DNA from: Methanolobus psychrophilus R15
GTDB lineage: Archaea > Halobacteriota > Methanosarcinia > Methanosarcinales > Methanosarcinaceae
Reading direction: 5' to 3'
Assembly (NCBI GenBank): GCA_000306725.1
Contig: CP003083.1
Location: forward strand, 682,001-746,000
Length of the DNA: 64,000 bases
A model generated the notes under the pieces. The model made no database searches. It saw only the letters and a program-made list of their open reading frames with translations, and was not told the origin of the DNA. A program made the position numbers and the translations under genes. Below, piece by piece: positions 37,528-45,152 of this stretch (position 1 is its first letter; every line of letters starts with the position of its first letter).

Positions 37528-38565
37528 TCAAGATCTTTCTTTGATGATGTTTTCCTCAATAGAATCTACAATGAACTTAACTATATCAGTTGCACTATCG
37601 TATAGTCTTTGAGTCTTTACTTGCCATTTATCATTTAGTTCCTTATCCTGTAGGAGCATTTCTGCTTTTGCAATGGCCTCATGTTTGTCTACTATAGTAT
37701 AGCAAAGATCGTATTTAGTCTCAAGCTCATCCAGATAGCCCCGGCGGGTGTTAGAAACATAGATGGAGGGAACGCCCAATATTGCAGACTCTGAGGCCAT
37801 GGTTGCTCCTTCACCGATGTACAGTTTGGCGAAGTGCAATATATGATGCAGATGAGCAGGGTCTATCTCAAGCTTGTGCTCTTCAATCAGCGGCCAGTGA
37901 TCAGTTTCCGAGAAGATGATGACCCTGCCATATTCCTTAAGCCGGGAAATGAAATCACGCAGCTCTTCTTCTGATCCAAAACTGAACCCATGGGCCCCTA
38001 TATCGTGATGCGAAGCAAGAGCAGATAACCTCAGGACGATGTAGTCCCCTTCAAGGCCATATTTTTCAATAACTGTCCTGTCAGGAGTAAAGTGATCCGG
38101 ATGCAGGTATGCTAACTCATAATAGCCTTCAAATCGCACCTGCTTGGGCCCAAGATACACGTAGAAGCTTGTTGAAGTGTATATCTTATCGGTGAACGGG
38201 AAAGTCAGCTTCATGACAAGACCGGCTATTTCAGTATCAGGGAATGCTATGTGGGGTCTCCCGAGCAACCTGCTGACGTGTGCGGAATACGGAGAACCAG
38301 GGCTTACAAAGATATCCGGCCTGAACTTACTTGCAAACTGATATAAACGGAAGTCATTGACCAGGATACCAAGAGCCTTTCCTCCGATGTTTGAATAATA
38401 AGGGCATAAGTGATGATCTATGCCAAGGTCCTCAAGCATTCTTCGGGTATTCTCTTTCGCCCTTGCAAAAACCTTAACTTCATGGCCTTTGTCTTGAAGT
38501 TCTGCAATAACATCCTTGAAGACATTCACATCTTTGGGATGACCAATATCAAGCAATATTTTCAT
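37528..38565 (-). CDS. DUF354 family GT-B-like protein
   Basis: 345 residues: KILLDIGHPKDVNVFKDVIAEL, KVFARAKENTRRMLEDLG, PDIFVSPGSPYSAHVSRLLGRPHIAFPDTE, IGEGATMASESAILGVPSIYVS. The last motif is the GT-B donor-binding site also found in MurG and UDP-GlcNAc 2-epimerases. DUF354 proteins are frequent in archaeal and bacterial surface-glycan loci; activity not established. Overlaps the acyltransferase gene start by 17 bases, so the two are coupled. Confidence 0.85.
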   Translation of the reverse strand: MKILLDIGHPKDVNVFKDVIAELQDKGHEVKVFARAKENTRRMLEDLGIDHHLCPYYSNIGGKALGILVNDFRLYQFASKFRPDIFVSPGSPYSAHVSRLLGRPHIAFPDTEIAGLVMKLTFPFTDKIYTSTSFYVYLGPKQVRFEGYYELAYLHPDHFTPDRTVIEKYGLEGDYIVLRLSALASHHDIGAHGFSFGSEEELRDFISRLKEYGRVIIFSETDHWPLIEEHKLEIDPAHLHHILHFAKLYIGEGATMASESAILGVPSIYVSNTRRGYLDELETKYDLCYTIVDKHEAIAKAEMLLQDKELNDKWQVKTQRLYDSATDIVKFIVDSIEENIIKERS

Positions 38566-39007
38566 TCATATTCACATCCCCTATCTTTCTGGCAGGCACT
38601 CCTGCAACGATTGCATAAGCCGCTACATCTTTTGTAACAACTGAGCCTGCCCCGACAACAGCCCCTGCACCAACATAGACATCCGGCATGATGATAGCAC
38701 CTGCACCTATCCAGGCATCATCTCCAATGGTCACTTTCCCTCTCTGGACCTTCACATACGGATATATCCAGGAATTATTAGGATCAGAAGAGGATAACAA
38801 TATCACATTAGGTCCGATTGCTGCCCTGTTGCCAATTATCACATTTCCCCGGTCTTCAAGCTTTTCTGCGATTGTCAGGCCTTCCGCAATATAAGCCTGG
38901 GTACCGATATGGTAGCCACACCTTCTGTAGAGAAATAAGCGCAAAGAAGCGGACGGGATATTTTTCGCGATCCATTTAAATATCTTTTTTCGGAAGCGCC
39001 AGAGCAA
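38549..39007 (-). CDS. Left-handed beta-helix acyltransferase (maltose/galactoside O-acetyltransferase-like)
   Basis: 152 residues with hexapeptide repeats (IGTQAYIAEGLTI, IGNRAAIGPNVILL, IGDDAWIGAGAIIMPDVYVGAGAVVGAGSVVTKDV) and the AIVAGVPARKIGDV ending. It would O- or N-acetylate a sugar residue of the glycan made by this cluster. Six bases after the FemAB-like gene. Confidence 0.87.
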   Translation of the reverse strand: MLWRFRKKIFKWIAKNIPSASLRLFLYRRCGYHIGTQAYIAEGLTIAEKLEDRGNVIIGNRAAIGPNVILLSSSDPNNSWIYPYVKVQRGKVTIGDDAWIGAGAIIMPDVYVGAGAVVGAGSVVTKDVAAYAIVAGVPARKIGDVNMNENIA

Positions 39008-39013
39008 TTGCGA

Positions 39014-40018
39014 TCACACCATGAGTTTTTTATAAACTGAAAAGCCAAAGCCTGCAATACTGCTTCTTGCCCGTGAATGCACCTTCTCATATCTCCCGAA
39101 ATTGACCATCTCCCCACCAAACCTTCTCTTGAACTCCCGCACTCCATAAGGTTTATCGGGGTGACCGGCTCCACCGAAATCAAAGACCTTGTACTTGCCG
39201 GCGTTTTCCTTGAGGACATGCCAGACAAGAAGCTCATCTACATAGTCGATCTCCGGTTTTGACCCAGCATACCAGTCGTAGACCATGTCCTTATAGTTCA
39301 GCGTGATCCTTGTGCCTATAGCCTCATTGTCCAGCACTGCTATGAAAAAATCTGCAAAGCCGGTAGGTGCAAGATCTTCGTAGACTGCCTCAAAGAGAGA
39401 GATGTCTGCGATGGGGACCTTGAACCTTTTGTAAGTGTCATCCACCAGATCATAGCAGGCTGTGAGTTCTTCCATGCTGCTGACCTTTCGAACGACCATG
39501 CCGTTCTTTTCAGCGCGGTTTATACCTTTCCTGCGGGACTTGTGGATGTCCTGCCATATATCTTCTTCATTTCGGTAAAGATCTATCAGAAAATCCAGGT
39601 GCTGGTCATATTCATACCCAAGGACAGCAAGCATTTGAGCAGAATCCTGCGTGTCCCACATGTTACGTATCTGGGTGTAAACGACCTTGCTCCCCACGAG
39701 ACGGTTATAGTGCTCCACCAACAGCCTGGCAGCTTCCCGGCCTGGCGGCGAATCAACGAAAAGGGGCCCTCCCTGTAGTATCGAACGGGATGAGAACGCG
39801 GACAGCAAGCCGCCAAACTCTGAAATGATAGTTGCCTGCATGACTGCAAGTATATCTCCGGAGACTGATTCTACCGCTGCAAGACACACAGGATTATAAT
39901 TTCTGGTCTTCCTATAGGCCTCTGTCATCATAAAAGACTGGAAAACATTACCCTGAGGGTGGGAAAGAACGAAATCTTCCCAGCGGGAAGCATCAATAGA
40001 ATCTGTGATCTCTATCAT
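39014..40018 (-). CDS. FemAB/GNAT-superfamily aminoacyl- or acyl-transferase
   Basis: 334 residues. The fold is a double GNAT: N-terminal SFMMTEAYRKTRNYNPVCLAAV, middle DIHKSRRKGINRAEKNGMVVRKV (very like the FemX/lipid II:glycine transferase hinge), and C-terminal YDWYAGSKPEIDYVDELLVWHVLKENAGKYKVFDFGGAG. In bacteria these enzymes add amino acids to peptidoglycan precursors. In an archaeon without murein it may add an amino acid or acyl group to a glycan. A link to Methanococcus-type threonine-bearing uronates is speculative. Confidence 0.75.
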   Translation of the reverse strand: MIEITDSIDASRWEDFVLSHPQGNVFQSFMMTEAYRKTRNYNPVCLAAVESVSGDILAVMQATIISEFGGLLSAFSSRSILQGGPLFVDSPPGREAARLLVEHYNRLVGSKVVYTQIRNMWDTQDSAQMLAVLGYEYDQHLDFLIDLYRNEEDIWQDIHKSRRKGINRAEKNGMVVRKVSSMEELTACYDLVDDTYKRFKVPIADISLFEAVYEDLAPTGFADFFIAVLDNEAIGTRITLNYKDMVYDWYAGSKPEIDYVDELLVWHVLKENAGKYKVFDFGGAGHPDKPYGVREFKRRFGGEMVNFGRYEKVHSRARSSIAGFGFSVYKKLMV

Positions 40019-40024
40019 AGCACA

Positions 40025-40837
40025 TCATCCAGTCCTGCTTTTGGCACGTTCGCCTGATATCTTCCTGTAGTGTATGATCCCCGCCTTCCCCACATTCTTC
40101 ACGTTCTGCATCACCAGTTCCTTAGTCCACCCGGACATACTGTCGCACCACCTGTTGGGATGGGCGAGGATGCAGATCTGTGCGAATTCACGGCTTTTGA
40201 CCAGCCGGATCACATCATCTGTGGTCCTTACGTTGCAGGCGAGCTTACCATTTGAACCGCCGGAGCATCCTTCAAGGACGTCCTTGACACGTATCTTCCT
40301 GTCTGCCCAGGTCCTGCCGGTATCTGTGAGGTATAGTACCCGGGAGTAATCCAGGGAAAAGTAGGGTTCGCCTATCAGTCCCATATCCCTGAAATCGTGA
40401 TCTTCCCACAGGTCCCTGTTGGACCATGAAGCAAGAGGGTTGCCGTGCATGCAGGCAGTTGTGACCTGCGCATATTTTCGAAGGTCTTCAAGCTCCTCTT
40501 TAAAGATCTCCAGTGCCTTTTGCTTATCACCCTTTGCCTTATCCATGACCTCGTAATGGAATCCCACTTCATGACCCATGGAGGCAACCTCCCTGATAGC
40601 CTCGGGGATGAAGACATCCTTCACGTGCCTGAAGTAGTAAGTGGACCTGATGCCCATACTGTGCTCCAGGCGAGCCATTGCAAGATTGCGCCCGACCTCC
40701 CGGTCCACGTCGTGGCGCAGGATGACAGACCTCTCTGCAGGTGCCACAAGGTGATCATGTACCGGCATTGGAAGGTAATCTGCTAAGAGTATGGCCTCCA
40801 GAAGCTCCCTGTATTTGGACAATGTGAAATCTCGCAC
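40025..40837 (-). CDS. Polysaccharide deacetylase-like protein (NodB/CE4 fold)
   Basis: 270 residues. ILRHDVDREVGRNLAMARLEHSMGIRSTYYFR holds the first CE4 motif (HDVD). GHEVGFHYEVMDKAKGDKQKAL replaces the HxxxH metal site with GFHYE, and ILAHPNRWCD is the C-terminal histidine motif. Such proteins are common in archaeal surface-glycan clusters, often uncharacterised. First gene of the ten-gene leftward run; the next gene follows after six bases. Confidence 0.75.
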   Translation of the reverse strand: MRDFTLSKYRELLEAILLADYLPMPVHDHLVAPAERSVILRHDVDREVGRNLAMARLEHSMGIRSTYYFRHVKDVFIPEAIREVASMGHEVGFHYEVMDKAKGDKQKALEIFKEELEDLRKYAQVTTACMHGNPLASWSNRDLWEDHDFRDMGLIGEPYFSLDYSRVLYLTDTGRTWADRKIRVKDVLEGCSGGSNGKLACNVRTTDDVIRLVKSREFAQICILAHPNRWCDSMSGWTKELVMQNVKNVGKAGIIHYRKISGERAKSRTG

Positions 40838-40983
40838 TTTCAGACCTCGGTTTTTAACTCTGAAGGAACAACGTTACATCAAATGGTTCCGGTTTTATCA
40901 GGAATTATTTTTCTTAAATATATTACATTATACTATATAAAAAATGGCTAGACCCAACACCAACTCTGTAAAAATTTAATCAT

Positions 40984-41035
40984 TAGACTTATATCCTATG
41001 GAAAGCAATAAAGGTCACTCACGTCAGGCAAGGTA
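40984..41035 (+). promoter_or_regulatory. TATA box and ribosome binding site of the archaeosortase gene
   Basis: GACTTATATCC at about 40984-40994 and AAGGT at 41031-41035, five bases before the ATG. The rest of the 200-base divergent region shows nothing recognisable and no CATCAT element. Confidence 0.45.
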
Positions 41036-41040
41036 ACAAT

Positions 41041-41886
41041 ATGCAGGGTGAAAACAAAAACATAATTCTGATCCTACTTGTGCTTGCACTTTTCACGGGA
41101 GCTACCATCGAGCTCAGTGAAGGTTCAACCATCATCGGCATTGTTCTGTTCATAATCGCAGCAGTTCTTATTTCAAGGATCAAGCTCACTGGAGAGAATG
41201 CAGCCTTCAAGAACTCAAAGACATATTTCTTCGCGGGCCTGTTCATCATGGCGGCAGTTACAGTATTCAACCTTGCCACCAAAGGCGGCATAGGCACCCT
41301 GGACTCCATGACGTTCCTCATAGGTGCTTCCCTTCTTGCGATGGGCACCGCCAGGAAAGACATGAGACAGCTCGGGGAATTCGGCCTGTACATATCCGTC
41401 ATTTTCACAGCACTTTACCTTGTGTTCTACACATTCTTCGGGCTATTCAATATAGATTTTGTTCATCTGTTCAATCACTACTTCGTACTTATGCCGACGG
41501 TCTCCCTGCTGAAGCTCACAAGCATTCCTGTAGAGATCATCGCCATTGAGACCATCACCCTGTACGGCATCAAGGAAACAATGACCATTATTATCGGCGG
41601 GCCCTGCTCCGGACTCTACTCCATGTTCCTGCTGATAGGCATAGTGGCTGCTTACTCCCGTATGGAGAGAATCCAGCTCAAAAAGTCACTCATGATACTC
41701 GTTTTCGCCATATGCGTCGCTTATATCTCCAATCTGGTGAGGGTATTTACATTGTACGTGGTAGCTTATTATTACGGAATCCAAACAATGATGGTCTTCC
41801 ATACCCACCTGGGATGGATACTCTTTGCGGGGACTGCGGCCCTTATCATGTACATAATGAACCGCAAGGACCTGCTCCGTAAATAA
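41041..41886 (+). CDS. artC: Archaeosortase C (PEF-CTERM type)
   Basis: 281 residues, about eight membrane helices. The exosortase/archaeosortase catalytic residues are visible: Cys189 in GGPCSGLYS, Arg234 in SNLVRVFTLYV and His254/His256 in VFHTHLGWILF. Family knowledge: the C variant co-occurs with PEF-CTERM proteins, and four such proteins lie in this window. It would cut or transfer their C-terminal signal on the outer side of the membrane, probably coupling them to a lipid. Monocistronic and rightward, convergent with the pseudo-M48 pair. Confidence 0.9.
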   Translation: MQGENKNIILILLVLALFTGATIELSEGSTIIGIVLFIIAAVLISRIKLTGENAAFKNSKTYFFAGLFIMAAVTVFNLATKGGIGTLDSMTFLIGASLLAMGTARKDMRQLGEFGLYISVIFTALYLVFYTFFGLFNIDFVHLFNHYFVLMPTVSLLKLTSIPVEIIAIETITLYGIKETMTIIIGGPCSGLYSMFLLIGIVAAYSRMERIQLKKSLMILVFAICVAYISNLVRVFTLYVVAYYYGIQTMMVFHTHLGWILFAGTAALIMYIMNRKDLLRK

Positions 41887-42012
41887 CTTCGTCGGATGGA
41901 TCTGCGGCCCATCTCAAGGACCGCAGATAAAAAAAGCAATACAACCACACGCCCAAGGCGGCACATTTCACCACTTTTAAATTAAAGCTCTGTAGAAATC
42001 CACATATTTATC

Positions 42013-42107
42013 GTTAACCACGAAGAACACAGAGAACAAACATCGTGAAGAAGCCCCCATGGAAATGCCAACAGAAACTCTTTGTGTACTCCGCATCCTT
42101 GTGGTTA
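42013..42107. repeat. Imperfect long inverted repeat (mini-element)
   Basis: TTAACCACGAAGAACACAGAG and, 40 bases later, a complementary CTCTTTGTGTACTCC...CTTGTGGTTA. Intergenic repeats of this ACCACGAAGAACACAGAG type are scattered through Methanosarcina-like genomes. The other parts of 41887-42195 hold no gene. Confidence 0.55.
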
Positions 42108-42195
42108 CCTTTACTGATTTACATTTATTAGATTTCTTTAAACCTTAAGGTACCCGTAATTAACAACCCTTCAAAAAAATAGCAAGGCATATGCC

Positions 42196-42438
42196 TCACT
42201 CTTCTATCAGTCTCTTTTTGAACAGGTACCAAGCTATCAGCATTGCTAACAAAAGCAGGAATATATAGGCAACAGTTGTGCCCATCAATATAGGCAGGTT
42301 CCTGGAAAAGCCTTTAAGGATAAAGACAATGGCCACAATGATACCGAAAAGCACCGCCATGTAAGAGACAAAGCTGAAAAGCAAGGCCTTCTTCCAGTTT
42401 TTAATGGATCTGAAGATATCGGATATTATCGCAAACAT
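42196..42438 (-). CDS. Small two-helix membrane protein
   Basis: 80 residues from MFAIISDIFRSIKNW. An earlier in-frame ATG at 42468 would overlap the upstream gene by 26 bases, whereas AAGGT lies six bases before the chosen ATG. Two membrane helices (SFVSYMAVLFGIIVAIVFIL; MGTTVAYIFLLLLAMLIAWYLF) with a basic N-terminus (KNWKK) and RLIEE tail. No family recognised. Transcribed with the pseudo-M48 gene, four bases after its stop, so it may act with it in the membrane. Confidence 0.7.
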   Translation of the reverse strand: MFAIISDIFRSIKNWKKALLFSFVSYMAVLFGIIVAIVFILKGFSRNLPILMGTTVAYIFLLLLAMLIAWYLFKKRLIEE

Positions 42439-42442
42439 AACA

Positions 42443-43297
42443 TTACCTTTGGCAGTTACCTGCATCAATTACTTTTTTTATTGCCCTCAGGCGCCGCTCA
42501 AATTCGGGTTTGATCATGAACATTGAAGAATAGACATCAAACATGTTATTGACCCTTAGGGGATTAATTAGGAACATGTGGACATGACCCGGATTGAAGT
42601 CCTCTATGCAATGCAGCCGGATATAATTATTCATCCTGCACAGAGCCTCCTCCAGATAACTTGCATCTGCCATAATTCTGGCTGCTGTTTCATCCGATCT
42701 TAAGGTGGAGTTGACACTGAACAGATGTACCAGCAAGGCGGCAGGCAGGGATACAAGGCCCATGCCAAGGAACCGGGCAAAACGGGGAGCAGCATCTTTC
42801 TCATGGCCGAAGCCGGCAAGCATGGACATCCACATAGCCGCAGTGGACAGCGATGCGACACTCCCTGCAACAAGGGCCACAATTGTATTCAATGGAACAG
42901 ATCCGCTTGCAATCTTTGCAGCCTCACATGTTAGCACTGCCTTCATCTCACCCTCATCCAGGATATCCAGTGCACCCTCTGAAAGTACTACAGAGAAATT
43001 CCTGCCACTTCCCACTGTGAATACGATAGGCACGGAAGATGCAAACGTATATGCTTTCGGGCATGGTATAGAGAATTTTGATGCCAGGAAGAATAACGCA
43101 GAGTCTATATCAATATTTTTGACAGGAAGCATCTTCTTGCATTTATACCACCTGAGCAGTAATCCGGGTGAATAACGGTAAACAGCAATGCTGAGCAACA
43201 CTGCCAGTGCCAGAGCGACAGCTGCTATATAGAAACCGCCAAAATAGAAAGCAACAGGGGCTATTGCCAGTAAAGGTATACCAAGCAGGACGTACAT
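42443..43297 (-). CDS. M48 (HtpX-like) peptidase homologue with destroyed zinc site
   Basis: 284 residues. Two N-terminal helices (about 1-42), then YSPGLLLRWYKCKKMLP, PCPKAYTFASSVPIVFTVGSG, FSVVLSEGALDILDEGEMKAVLTCEAAKIASGS. This tracks the HtpX layout (LLDEDELRAVLAHELAHVKNRD), but the zinc motif HExxH reads C124-E-A-A-K128, and the third ligand region is LRSDETAARI. Two more helices follow (about 135-180). The protein should therefore lack M48 catalysis and act as a binding or assembly factor. It is next to the archaeosortase gene. Confidence 0.75.
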   Translation of the reverse strand: MYVLLGIPLLAIAPVAFYFGGFYIAAVALALAVLLSIAVYRYSPGLLLRWYKCKKMLPVKNIDIDSALFFLASKFSIPCPKAYTFASSVPIVFTVGSGRNFSVVLSEGALDILDEGEMKAVLTCEAAKIASGSVPLNTIVALVAGSVASLSTAAMWMSMLAGFGHEKDAAPRFARFLGMGLVSLPAALLVHLFSVNSTLRSDETAARIMADASYLEEALCRMNNYIRLHCIEDFNPGHVHMFLINPLRVNNMFDVYSSMFMIKPEFERRLRAIKKVIDAGNCQR

Positions 43298-43343
43298 TCT
43301 TTTATATATAATAATACCTCTTTTTATGTTACTTTGGCTGTAT

Positions 43344-43363
43344 AACTAATTGTATAATTAGTT
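43344..43363. promoter_or_regulatory. AACTAATT-N4-AATTAGTT palindrome upstream of the pseudo-M48 gene
   Basis: Perfect 8-bp arms with GTAT between, 47 bases upstream of the ATG at 43297. The size and place fit a dimeric repressor site. No other copy noticed. Confidence 0.4.
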
Positions 43364-43514
43364 TTATAATTATTTGTACTAGAATAGCAAGCCATACTTA
43401 TATATTTTAGGATAAAGAAAGAGCTCATTCCCACCATTTCAAAGATGAGATACAGCCCGTCAACTGTTCAGAGACAAATATAAATACTCATGATAACCAT
43501 ATGTATCATGAACA

Positions 43515-43925
43515 ATGACAAAGAATGAACATTGGGTAAGTGCTAGAGGGTGTGTGTACAATGCCAATTACCATTTCGTATGGTCTACAAAATACAGACG
43601 AAATGTGTTGATAGGAAAAGTAGCAGAGGATCTACATGCCCTCCACAAAGAAATTGCAGCACAAAAAGGTGTTACTTTGATCGCACAAGAAATAATGCCA
43701 GATCACGTCCATCTTTTCATAACCATGCATCCAAAATTTGCACCGGCTAATATAGTCAAAATATTCAAAGGAATAACTGCTAAGAAACTTTTTGAGTCAC
43801 ACCCTGAATTAAAAAGCAGACTGTGGAAGGGACATCTTTGGAATCCGTCATACTATCTGGGAACTTGTGGTGACACAACAAAAGATGTCATTCAAATGTA
43901 TATAGAAACCCAGAAGGTGAAATGA
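43515..43925 (+). CDS. tnpA: IS200/IS605 HUH tyrosine transposase TnpA
   Basis: 136 residues, normal length. HUH metal motif at His64-Val-His66 (PDHVHLFIT), catalytic Tyr129 in MYIETQ, FVWSTKYRR at the N-terminus. It cuts single strands at the element ends and joins them as circles. Stop and tnpB start overlap (ATGA). Confidence 0.93.
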   Translation: MTKNEHWVSARGCVYNANYHFVWSTKYRRNVLIGKVAEDLHALHKEIAAQKGVTLIAQEIMPDHVHLFITMHPKFAPANIVKIFKGITAKKLFESHPELKSRLWKGHLWNPSYYLGTCGDTTKDVIQMYIETQKVK

Positions 43926-45031
43926 TCTTGAATAAAGTGTTTCGTTATCGCCTTTATCCCACAAAAGTTCAAACAACTATGCTTGCTAATACACTTGAGC
44001 TTTGCAGATGGACATATAATGAAACACTTGCCCTGAGGAAGAATGCGTGGGAGTTCGAGCAAGAGAATATCGGATACTATGAATCCAAGAAGATGCTTCC
44101 TGGATGGAAACTAATTAAACCTGAGCTCAAGGATGTACACTCTCAAGTATTACAGGACGTGGTCAAGCGAGTGAACCTTGCTTTTCAGGCATTTTTCAGA
44201 CGATGTAAAAACGGAGAGGATCCAGGCTACCCCAGATTCAAGGGTAAGAACAGATACGACAGTATCACTTATACTCAGTCTGGTTTTGAACTGCAGGATA
44301 ACAAACTCTGGTTGTCAAAGATAGGCGCGATCAAGATAAAATTGCACAGGCCAGTAACCGGAGATATCAAGAGACTTACCATCCGAAAGACTTCTTCCGG
44401 GAAATGGTTTGTATCTTTCCTTGTTAATACTGATGTTCAGGAAACAATACCTTCTACCGGTCATTCAGTTGGAGTGGATGTAGGCATAAAAAGTTTTCTT
44501 ACATTATCAAATGGTCAGGATATCCCAAATCCCAGATACTTTGTTAGCGAAGAAGAGAACCTGGCAAAAGCACAAAGAAAACTATCAAAGGCTATCAAGG
44601 GTTCACCTGAATGGAGGAAAGCACTTAAGGTTGTAGGGCACATTTATGAACGAATAACCAATAAGCGACACGATTTTGTACACAAGGTGAGTCTGGTTCT
44701 TGTCAGAGCATATGACCTGATAGTCTTTGAGAACTTAAACATCAAGGGAATGATTAGAAACCATTACCTTGCAAAACACATTGCTGATGTTTCATGGAAT
44801 AAGTTGATAAGTATCACTACTTACAAGGCAGAATGGGCCGGTAAGCGTGTAGAACTTGTCAATCCTAGAAATACATCTCAAATGTGTTCCGGTTGTGGTC
44901 AGATAGTCAGAAAAGAACTGTCAGAAAGAATACACAGTTGTCCTTTCTGCAGTCTTATCTTGGACAGAGACCAGAACGCGGCTATCAATATACTCAGACT
45001 GGGGCTACAGTCTGTAGCACAAAAAGCTTAA
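43922..45031 (+). CDS. tnpB: RNA-guided endonuclease TnpB
   Basis: 369 residues. N-terminal OrfB helix-turn-helix domain (FRYRLYPTKVQTTMLANTL). RuvC catalytic residues Asp186 (GVDVGIKSF), Glu270 (VFENLNIKG) and Asp350 (DRDQNAA) are all present, with the zinc ribbon Cys322, Cys325, Cys340 and Cys343 between the last two. It should therefore be an active nuclease that protects the element at its donor site, guided by an omega RNA from the right end. Confidence 0.93.
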   Translation: MILNKVFRYRLYPTKVQTTMLANTLELCRWTYNETLALRKNAWEFEQENIGYYESKKMLPGWKLIKPELKDVHSQVLQDVVKRVNLAFQAFFRRCKNGEDPGYPRFKGKNRYDSITYTQSGFELQDNKLWLSKIGAIKIKLHRPVTGDIKRLTIRKTSSGKWFVSFLVNTDVQETIPSTGHSVGVDVGIKSFLTLSNGQDIPNPRYFVSEEENLAKAQRKLSKAIKGSPEWRKALKVVGHIYERITNKRHDFVHKVSLVLVRAYDLIVFENLNIKGMIRNHYLAKHIADVSWNKLISITTYKAEWAGKRVELVNPRNTSQMCSGCGQIVRKELSERIHSCPFCSLILDRDQNAAINILRLGLQSVAQKA

Positions 45032-45034
45032 ATA

Positions 45035-45063
45035 CTCTCCACTTCAGTGGAGAGAGTAGTCAC
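45035..45063 (+). ncRNA. Right-end hairpin; probable omega-RNA 3' region
   Basis: CTCTCCAC-TTCA-GTGGAGAG then AGTAGTCAC. In this family the omega RNA overlaps the 3' end of tnpB and the right end, with the guide taken from flanking DNA. The exact 5' limit cannot be seen. Confidence 0.45.
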
Positions 45064-45152
45064 CAAATGATTACCTTCAGCCAGCAATATAAAACCCATA
45101 AATACTAAAACAATTCCAGATGCTATGAAATAATTCAGGATAACGTGAGTCG

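Larger units (their letters stand above)
43488..45063 (+). mobile_element. IS200/IS605-family element with tnpA and tnpB
   Basis: A left hairpin TCATGATA-N8-TATCATGA (43488-43511) precedes tnpA. A right hairpin CTCTCCAC-TTCA-GTGGAGAG (45035-45054) ends nine bases before GTCAC (45059-45063), where similarity to the two orphan right-end relics stops. The outer left limit is uncertain. No terminal inverted repeats, as expected for HUH-tyrosine transposition. It sits between the pseudo-M48 and DUF1616 genes. Confidence 0.82.
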
